A DNA stretch of 9,372 nt from the NCBI GenBank assembly GCA_001303885.1, contig LJUE01000092.1, forward strand, positions 1 to 9,372. Reading direction: 5' to 3'. This stretch comes from Planctomycetes bacterium SM23_32. Its GTDB lineage: Bacteria > Planctomycetota > Brocadiia > SM23-32. The notes under the pieces were generated by a model. The model saw only the letters and a program-made list of their open reading frames with translations, searched no databases and was not told where the DNA came from. Positions 1-4,225 of this stretch are shown piece after piece (position 1 is the stretch's first letter; every line of letters begins with the position of its first letter). A program made the position numbers and the translations under genes.

Positions 1-240
1 GGCCTCCACGCAGCGCGCGAGCCCTGCCACGATGGGGCGCGTGACGTGCCTGCTGACCTCCCGGACGCTCTCGAAGTCGCCCGGCGAGGCGATCGGGAAG
101 CCTGCTTCAATGACGTCCACGTTGAGCCGCTCGAGCTGCTGCGCGACGCGGACCTTCTCGTCGAGCGTCATCGAACACCCGGGGGCCTGTTCCCCGTCTC
201 TCAACGTCGTGTCGAAGATGATCACCCGTTCATCAGCCAT
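1..240 (-). CDS. leuA: 2-isopropylmalate synthase, N-terminal part (runs off window)
   Basis: This is the first 80 codons of 2-isopropylmalate synthase, which condenses acetyl-CoA with 2-oxoisovalerate in the first committed step of leucine synthesis in the cytoplasm. The ATG is at 240-238, and GGAGG at 254-250 lies nine bases upstream. The sequence shows the DRE-TIM metallolyase signature FDTTLRDGEQAPG at about residues 9-21 (the Arg and Asp of TLRDGE are the catalytic and metal-binding residues). VDVIEAGFPIASPGDF follows near residues 41-56 and is characteristic of LeuA rather than homocitrate or citramalate synthases, though those relatives cannot be fully excluded from 80 residues. The leucine-codon attenuator just upstream independently supports leuA. 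The rest of the gene lies beyond base 1. Confidence 0.93.
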   Translation of the reverse strand, partial: MADERVIIFDTTLRDGEQAPGCSMTLDEKVRVAQQLERLNVDVIEAGFPIASPGDFESVREVSRHVTRPIVAGLARCVEA

Positions 241-249
241 TTCCCATGT

Positions 250-254
250 CCTCC
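250..254 (-). promoter_or_regulatory. Ribosome binding site of leuA
   Basis: GGAGG on the minus strand sits nine bases before the ATG at 240. It lies downstream of the attenuator terminator, so leuA is translated only when transcription reads through. The nearer ATG at 247-245 is followed by an in-frame stop after four codons, so it is not the start. Confidence 0.75.
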
Positions 255-288
255 GGGGCGTCGGCGGCGCCCCTTCTTGCAGCCGGCC

Positions 289-326
289 AAAAGAAAAGCC
301 CCGCAGCCGGCTGAGGCCGCAGGGCT
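289..326 (-). terminator. Intrinsic terminator of the leuA attenuator
   Basis: On the minus strand a 12-bp stem (arms at 326-315 and 308-297, with two G-U pairs) closes a six-base loop. It is followed by TTTTCTTTT at 297-289, whose first T also closes the stem. This is a strong Rho-independent terminator, placed between the leader peptide stop codon (372-370) and the leuA ATG (240). A terminator upstream of the gene it belongs to is the mark of transcription attenuation. It would also stop any read-through from the upstream PEP-CTERM gene. Confidence 0.9.
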
Positions 327-399
327 CGGTTCGTCGCAACGGGGGGAAAGCGTACGGACCCTACCCGCCTCAGCACCCCGGCTCGCGCCAGGGTAGAGC
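310..399 (-). promoter_or_regulatory. leuA attenuator: alternative RNA pairings
   Basis: Two pairings beside the terminator fit the amino-acid attenuation model. GCTGAGGC at 374-367, which contains the leader stop codon, is perfectly complementary to GCCTCAGC at 317-310, which is the upper terminator arm plus part of its loop. This is the antiterminator. A second stem of nine pairs, including two G-U, joins 399-391 (codons Ala14-Leu15-Pro16 of the leader) with 366-358 just after the stop codon. Inferred logic: a ribosome stalled on the leucine codons blocks the second stem, the antiterminator forms and leuA is transcribed. A ribosome that reaches the stop codon covers 374-367, and the terminator forms. 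The pairings are read directly; the switching is inferred. Confidence 0.8.
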
Positions 400-438
400 C
401 AGCCACAGTAGCTCGAGGCTACGCACGGGTTGGGTCAT
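370..438 (-). CDS. leuL: leuA leader peptide (leucine attenuator)
   Basis: This is a 22-codon reading frame with five leucine codons in an eight-codon run (residues 8-15: LELLWLAL), ending at TGA 372-370. Two of the five leucine codons are CTA, which is rare in high-GC genomes. The leader acts in cis as a sensor of charged tRNA-Leu rather than as a protein. I chose the ATG at 438 because GGAA at 448-445 lies six bases upstream. The in-frame ATG at 450 would give 26 residues but would be only about four bases from the expected transcription start. Promoter upstream, terminator downstream and then leuA make this a standard leu leader arrangement. It is too short and too specialised for routine gene calling. 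Confidence 0.85.
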   Translation of the reverse strand: MTQPVRSLELLWLALPWREPGC

Positions 439-460
439 GTCGCGTTCCATGCTGTCGGGC

Positions 461-490
461 ATTATACGCTGCGGGGGCGCCGCCTGTCAA
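461..490 (-). promoter_or_regulatory. Sigma70-type promoter of the leu leader and leuA
   Basis: The minus strand carries TTGACA at 490-485 and TATAAT at 466-461, both perfect consensus hexamers, separated by 18 bases. Transcription should start near 454, just before the leader peptide. The -35 hexamer contains the TGA stop codon (489-487) of the preceding PEP-CTERM gene, so the promoter is built onto the end of that gene. A perfect-consensus promoter fits a gene controlled mainly after initiation, by attenuation. Confidence 0.88.
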
Positions 491-1632
491 GGCGCGGGTC
501 GCCGCCGCCTTGCCACCAGGGCGCCCGCCGCCAGGCTGAGGAGCGCCAGCACGCACGTGGCCGGCTCAGGCGTGGCCGTAGCGAACTTCAGGTCCCCCAG
601 CGTCGCGTCGTGGTAGGAGATGTACAGGTGGCCGTGGCTGTCCAACGCGATGTTCGTCGTGCTCCAGCCCACGTCATTCTCGCTGTCCACCGTCTGAATG
701 CTCCAGTCGGTGCCGGTCCAGAAGACGTACTTCAGGTCGCCGTTCGTCTCGTCGTAGTAGCTGATGTGGGGGTAGTCGTGCGCGTCCAGGACCATGCTGG
801 TGTATCGGCCGGTGACGCCTTCGCTGTCAACAGTCACGGTGTTCCACGTCAGGCCATCATAGTAGGCGTACCGCAGGTCACCGGTGGTCTGGTCCCAGAA
901 GCTGATGCGCGGATTGCCGCTGCTGTCGAGCCGCAGCGACGGGTACAGGCCCGTAGTGCCGGTGCTGGCCACCACCTCCTTGTCCCAGGACAGGCCGTTG
1001 TAGTGGGCGTACATAACGTCCTCGCCCACTCTGTCCCAGTAGGCCACGCACGGGTTCTCGTCGCCGTCCAGCACCAGCGACGTCTTGCCCCAGATGGTCC
1101 CGTCGGTGTCAATGGTGGTCAGGTCCCAGGAGCTCCCATTGTAGGAGGCGTACTCCAGCTCCCAGTTCGTCTTGTCCACGTACGTCATGCGCGGCTCGCC
1201 GCTGCTGTCCAGCGCGACTGACGCGAACCACCCCGTGTCGCCGTCCGAGTCCACGTTGGTCGTGGTCCAGGACACGCCGTCGTAGTAGCTGTACAGCAGG
1301 TCGCCGTTGCCCTTGTCGGTGTACGCTATGTGGGGATGGTCGCTGCCATCCAGGGCGATGGAGCTGAGGTAGCCGACGTCCCCCTCAGTTACCACCGTCT
1401 CGGTGTGCCAGTCGGTGCCCGTCCAGTGGGCGTACTTCAGGTCGCCGTTGGTGGCGTCCAGGTAACTGATGTGGGCGTAGTCATTGCTGTCCAGCGCCAG
1501 GTAGCTGTGGCGGCCCACGTCGTCGGCGCTGTCAATCACCTCAGTAGTCCAGATCGGGTCGCCGCGAGCCGCGACGGCCCCGGTGAGCAGCAGCACGAGC
1601 GCAGTCAGAGCGGATCGCGGCAGACGCTTCAT
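487..1632 (-). CDS. PEP-CTERM surface protein with seven 47-residue repeats (probable beta-propeller)
   Basis: This is a 381-residue secreted protein. Residues 1-22 form a signal peptide (KR, a hydrophobic run, then AVAARG). Residues 29-353 hold seven tandem repeats, six of exactly 47 residues and a last one cut short. Each repeat has the pattern VDS..D.G....ALDS...PHISY.D..NGDLKYA...G..W. Residues 354-381 are a PEP-CTERM sorting tail: TPEP, a hydrophobic helix, then ARRRR. In PEP-CTERM systems such tails direct export and processing by an exosortase, which is not in this window. Seven equal beta-rich units suggest a seven-bladed propeller; the short last blade may be completed by the N-terminal strand around Trp28. 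The ligand or activity is unknown. I chose ATG 1632, with GAGG nine bases upstream, over an in-frame GTG at 1647 that lacks a ribosome site. No terminator follows before the leuA promoter. Confidence 0.88.
   Translation of the reverse strand: MKRLPRSALTALVLLLTGAVAARGDPIWTTEVIDSADDVGRHSYLALDSNDYAHISYLDATNGDLKYAHWTGTDWHTETVVTEGDVGYLSSIALDGSDHPHIAYTDKGNGDLLYSYYDGVSWTTTNVDSDGDTGWFASVALDSSGEPRMTYVDKTNWELEYASYNGSSWDLTTIDTDGTIWGKTSLVLDGDENPCVAYWDRVGEDVMYAHYNGLSWDKEVVASTGTTGLYPSLRLDSSGNPRISFWDQTTGDLRYAYYDGLTWNTVTVDSEGVTGRYTSMVLDAHDYPHISYYDETNGDLKYVFWTGTDWSIQTVDSENDVGWSTTNIALDSHGHLYISYHDATLGDLKFATATPEPATCVLALLSLAAGALVARRRRPAP
574..1548 (-). repeat. Seven tandem 141-bp coding repeats
   Basis: Units encode residues 29-75, 76-122, 123-169, 170-216, 217-263, 264-310 and 311-353 of the PEP-CTERM protein. 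The first six are each exactly 47 codons. Units 1 and 6 are closest: both contain TNGDLKY and WTGTDW, and they share the 19-base stretch cgtacttcaggtcgccgtt (plus strand, 1431-1449 and 726-744). The other units have diverged further but keep length and register, so the array was built by duplication and is held by structure. Confidence 0.85.
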
Positions 1633-2173
1633 CTCTGTGGGCCTCACGTCCAGCAGGGCTGACGACGAACAGGCATACGCTCTCCCCAGCAGACCAGCCC
1701 CTCGCGCAACCGCTGTGCCACAGACCGTGCTCCGCGCCCTGAGCGCTCCAGAAGGCCCTGTGGGCCATCCTCACGCGCCGGCCACCTCTGGCGGAGCCGT
1801 GCGGAAACGGCACGGGCCAGCTCCATGTGACGGACACGGCCGCCATCTGTCTGACAACTCTGTCACTCGGACGGCGTTGCAGGGCGCCTGCGCCGGCCTG
1901 GGAGAGCAGCCCCACAACGCCTTTCCAGCACTTCTTGACCGCCGGCGGATGCAGGCCGGCCGCATGGCCTACTTCACCGAAGCCGGCACGCGGGGCCTGG
2001 GCACCGCCGTCGTGGTGCTGGCCGGGGGATGTGCGGCCGTGCCTGCGGAGGTCCAGCGCCCCCGTCAGCCGGCATCGGCCGACCGGCTTGACCCCTGGGC
2101 GGCCCTCGCGCGGGTGGACGAAAGGGAGCCGCTGCCCGCCCGGCCCGCCTGGTGTTGGTCGGCCACCGGGGGC
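1633..2173. other. Gene-poor interval between the PEP-CTERM gene and the perR promoter
   Basis: About 540 bases separate the divergent PEP-CTERM and perR genes. Open frames exist on both strands, but their translations are Arg-, Pro- and Ala-rich high-GC shadows without domain features. The least bad candidate is a 79-codon plus-strand frame at 1964-2203 with a hydrophobic stretch. It has no clear ribosome site and overlaps the perR promoter. A hairpin with arms CCGTGC (1797-1802) and GCACGG (1810-1815) and a seven-base loop lies here, with no T-tract. The interval must hold the PEP-CTERM promoter, but I could not identify convincing hexamers. It may also contain remnants of a decayed gene. 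Confidence 0.5.
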
Positions 2174-2201
2174 TTGACAGCAGGGCGGGCGGGTGCAGAA
2201 T
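2174..2201 (+). promoter_or_regulatory. Promoter of the perR-rubrerythrin cluster
   Basis: A perfect -35 hexamer TTGACA at 2174-2179 is followed after 16 bases by CAGAAT (2196-2201), a four-of-six match to the -10 consensus. The start of transcription would fall around 2208, inside the Fur-type palindrome. That placement suits repression by a bound Fur-family protein. Confidence 0.65.
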
Positions 2202-2220
2202 AGTAATGAGACTCATTATC
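2202..2220 (+). promoter_or_regulatory. Fur/PerR-type operator box
   Basis: TAATGAGACTCATTA at 2204-2218 is a perfect 7-1-7 palindrome. By hand count, the surrounding 19 bases match the classical Fur box GATAATGATAATCATTATC at 15 of 19 positions. It abuts the -10 region and ends 11 bases before the ATG of the Fur-family regulator, so autorepression of the whole cluster is the natural reading. Which Fur-family protein binds is inferred from adjacency. Confidence 0.85.
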
Positions 2221-2231
2221 GTTAAGAACGC

Positions 2232-2642
2232 ATGGCGCAACAGACCCAGATGAGGATGACGCGGCAGAGGAGCGTTATCCTGGAGGAGCTGCAGAGGACT
2301 CGGCGGCACCCTACGGCCGACCAGGTCTACCGACGCGTCCGGCGCCGTCTGCCCCGCATCAGCCTGGCTACCGTGTACCGGAACCTGGAGCTGATGGCCG
2401 ATCGGGGGCTGATACGAAAGATAGCGCCGGGCGTCGGGCCGCGACGCTTCGACGGCGAGACAGCGCCGCATCACCATGCACGGTGCCTCCAGTGCGGCGC
2501 GATGGCGGACGCACCGGCCGGCGCGCTGGGGGAATGCGGGCCTCACGCCGGCGACGTGGCCGGCTTCGAGATAGTGGATTACAGGCTGGAGCTGCTGGGC
2601 TACTGCCCGAAGTGCAGGTCCGAGCATGGTCGGACGCCGTGA
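2232..2642 (+). CDS. perR: Fur-family transcriptional regulator, PerR-like peroxide sensor
   Basis: This 136-residue, cytoplasmic metal-dependent repressor has the usual length for the family. The N-terminal winged helix includes the recognition helix SLATVYRNLELM (residues 44-55). The regulatory metal site matches all five PerR ligands by alignment with the known Bacillus PerR pattern: His26 (in HPTADQVY), Asp74 (RRFDG), His80 and His82 (PHHHARC) and Asp93. Aspartates at 74 and 93 favour PerR over Fur. The structural zinc site is Cys85/Cys88 and Cys125/Cys128. In PerR, iron at this site lets peroxide oxidise the histidines and release DNA. The next gene is a rubrerythrin, a typical PerR target, and a Fur-type box lies just upstream. 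The ribosome site before ATG 2232 is weak (TAAGAA). A Fur or Zur role is possible but less likely. Confidence 0.85.
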   Translation: MAQQTQMRMTRQRSVILEELQRTRRHPTADQVYRRVRRRLPRISLATVYRNLELMADRGLIRKIAPGVGPRRFDGETAPHHHARCLQCGAMADAPAGALGECGPHAGDVAGFEIVDYRLELLGYCPKCRSEHGRTP

Positions 2643-2675
2643 GGCATCTCTTGACGCAGGCAAGGAGAGCGTGGC

Positions 2676-3248
2676 ATGCAGTTGAAGGGCACGCAGACGG
2701 AGGTTAACATCCTGACAGGGTTCGCGGGGGAATCGCAGGCGAGAAACCGGTACACCTTCTTTGCCAGCGCGGCCAGGAAGGAAGGCTTCGTCCAGATAGC
2801 CGACATCTTCTGGGAAACGGCCGACCAGGAGAAGGAGCATGCCGAGCGCCCGTTCAAGCTGCTGGAAGGGGGCGAGGTCGAGGTCCAGGCGTCTTTCCCG
2901 GCGGGGGTCGTCGCGGACACAGCGGCGAACCTGAGGGCCGCAACAGGCGGCGAGAACTACGAGTGGACCGGGATGTACCCGGGCTTCGCGAAGACGGCCA
3001 GGGAGGAGGGCTTCGAGGGCGTGGCCCGCATCTTCGAGGCCATCGCCGTCGCCGAGAAGCAGCACGAGAAGGGCTACCTGGCCCTGGCGGCCAACGTCGA
3101 GAGCGGCGCCGTCTTCAAGAGGGACAGGGCGGTGGTGTGGCGCTGTCGGAACTGCGGGTATCTGCACGAGGGCAAGGAGGCGCCGCGGGCCTGCCCCGCC
3201 TGCGCCCATCTGCAGGAGCACTTCGAGCTGCTCGCCGAGAATTGGTGA
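2676..3248 (+). CDS. rbr: Rubrerythrin
   Basis: This 190-residue cytoplasmic non-haem iron peroxidase reduces hydrogen peroxide to water with electrons from rubredoxin-type donors. The N-terminal four-helix domain carries the diiron ligands Glu19, Glu52 and His55 (in ETADQEKEH), Glu93 and Glu96 (ENYEW), and Glu127 with His130 (AEKQH). Each is at or within one position of those in Desulfovibrio rubrerythrin. The C-terminal rubredoxin-like domain has an Fe(Cys)4 centre: Cys157 and Cys160 (CRNCG), Cys173 and Cys176 (CPAC). Length and domain order are those of the classical form, and nothing is missing. AAGGAG at 2662-2667 lies eight bases before ATG 2676. It follows perR by 33 bases with no terminator, so the two are probably cotranscribed and released from PerR under peroxide stress. 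Confidence 0.95.
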   Translation: MQLKGTQTEVNILTGFAGESQARNRYTFFASAARKEGFVQIADIFWETADQEKEHAERPFKLLEGGEVEVQASFPAGVVADTAANLRAATGGENYEWTGMYPGFAKTAREEGFEGVARIFEAIAVAEKQHEKGYLALAANVESGAVFKRDRAVVWRCRNCGYLHEGKEAPRACPACAHLQEHFELLAENW

Positions 3249-3291
3249 GCACTTCGGCTGACTTCAGTTCGCTGAGAAGGGACGGACCATA

Positions 3292-3607
3292 TTGAGCGAG
3301 AAGATGCAGGACGCCTTGAACGAGCAGTGTAGCGCGGAGCTCTACTCCGCGTATCTCTACCTTGGCGGCGTTCCAGGCGGCCCTCGCCCACGAGCAGAAG
3401 GTGACCGGGATGATTGACGACCTGGTGAGGCTGGCCGCCGAGGAGGACGACAACGCGGCGGCCGCCTCTCTGCAGTGGTTCGTGACCGAGCAGGTCGAGG
3501 AAGAGGCCTCCGCCGACGAAGTCGTGCAGAAGCTCAAGCTGGTCGGCGATGCGCCCGGGCCGCTTTTCATGCTCGACTCTGTGATGGGAAAGCGCGGAGG
3601 GGAGTGA
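3292..3607 (+). pseudogene. Ferritin, broken by an internal out-of-frame deletion
   Basis: Two pieces of one bacterial ferritin lie in different frames. Frame one, 3292-3363, encodes the N-terminus (about 24 residues, with LNEQCSAELYSAYLYL at the end). It then reads nonsense to a TGA at 3415-3417. The next frame, from about 3362, resumes at LAAFQAALAHEQKVT and continues through LQWFVTEQVEEEASADE to the normal C-terminus, ending at TGA 3605-3607. Ferritins are about 165-170 residues. By comparison with the remembered family pattern, some 55-60 residues are missing between the pieces: the rest of helix A, helix B with the ferroxidase Glu and His, and the long loop. The first Glu ligand (AELY) and the C-terminal EQVEEE survive, but an iron-storing shell is not possible. 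The usual initiator position before LSEKM reads ATA (3289-3291), so TTG 3292 is the only plausible start. An assembly error is the alternative. Confidence 0.85.
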
Positions 3608-3615
3608 GCAGGGCC

Positions 3616-4122
3616 ATGGGGATACCATTCAGCGTCGGTGAAGTGCTGGAGATAGCGCAGCAGATCGAGCGGAACGGCGCCCGGTTCTACCGGCGCGCGG
3701 CGGAGCAGGCGCCCTCCGCGCGCGTTGGCGAGACCCTCCTGGAGCTGGCCGCGATGGAGGACAGGCACGAGCAGGTGTTTGCCGCCATGGCCGCCGACTT
3801 GAGTGACGTGGAGCGTCGGCCGCCGGCCTACGATCCCTACGACGAGAGCGTGCAGTACATGCGCGCGGCCGCCGGAGGCCACGTGTTCGACCTGCGGACC
3901 GACCCGGTCGAGTGGCTCGAGGGCAGCCGCACGATGCAACAGGTGCTCGGCAGGGCCATGGAGCTGGAGAAGGACTCCATCGTCTACTACCTGGGCGTAA
4001 GGGGCGTCATGCCCGATGACGTGGGTCGTGCGCGGGTGGACGGCGTGATCCGCGAGGAGATGGGGCACCTGACCTTGCTCAACACGATGGTCTCCATGGC
4101 CGACGAAGAGGCCGGGGCGTAG
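3616..4122 (+). CDS. Ferritin-like diiron protein (rubrerythrin-type fold, no rubredoxin domain)
   Basis: This is a 168-residue cytoplasmic four-helix protein of the ferritin-like superfamily. The diiron ligands appear in two pairs: Glu18 (QQIERNG) with Glu48 and His51 (EDRHE), then Glu118 (ELEKDS) with Glu148 and His151 (EEMGH). This matches the rubrerythrin-related 'ferritin family protein' pattern; there are no C-terminal cysteine pairs. A long insert, roughly residues 60-105, separates the helix pairs. The exact reaction (peroxide reduction, iron oxidation) is not known for this subgroup. ATG 3616 lies eight bases after the broken ferritin's stop, with GGAGGGGAG at 3596-3604 as a distant ribosome site and AGGG closer. 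It is likely the last gene of the perR-rbr cluster and shares its peroxide control. Confidence 0.85.
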   Translation: MGIPFSVGEVLEIAQQIERNGARFYRRAAEQAPSARVGETLLELAAMEDRHEQVFAAMAADLSDVERRPPAYDPYDESVQYMRAAAGGHVFDLRTDPVEWLEGSRTMQQVLGRAMELEKDSIVYYLGVRGVMPDDVGRARVDGVIREEMGHLTLLNTMVSMADEEAGA

Positions 4123-4225
4123 GCGGGGGAGCGGGCGCTGCGCAACCAGCTTATCATCGCCGCCCATCGCGCGGGCGTCTCGCCGGCGCGCATCGCTGGA
4201 TGGTGCCGCGACTGAGAGGGCCGCC
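4123..4225. other. Convergent intergenic region with an in-frame extension after the TAG stop
   Basis: This 103-bp gap lies between convergent genes. The frame of the ferritin-like gene stays open for 30 codons after its TAG, ending at TGA 4213-4215. The extension reads like a helix-turn-helix fragment (RNQLIIAAHRAGVSPARIAG) but has no start codon or ribosome site of its own. A weak, bulged hairpin at 4212-4229 (CTGAG against CTCAG) covers the end of the gap and the GH9 stop codon but lacks a T-tract. I see no strong terminator for either gene. Confidence 0.4.

Noticed and set aside
1852..1857. TTGTCA on the minus strand as a -35 for the PEP-CTERM gene
   Set aside because: No -10-like hexamer lies at the right spacing, and it is over 200 bases from the start codon.
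1964..2203. A possible 79-residue small lipoprotein with a hydrophobic stretch ending VLAGGC
   Set aside because: The lipobox is poor (Ala rather than Leu at -3) and there is no good ribosome site. The frame overlaps the perR promoter and the rest of the peptide has no features.
1974..3221. A 415-codon minus-strand frame
   Set aside because: It runs antisense across perR and rubrerythrin, both of which have complete metal-ligand sets.
3355..3370. Programmed +1 frameshift joining the two ferritin pieces
   Set aside because: The pieces would join in frame after skipping one base at CTTGG. The product would still lack helix B and the ferroxidase ligands, and no recognised slippery site or stimulator is seen. 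Deletion explains it better.
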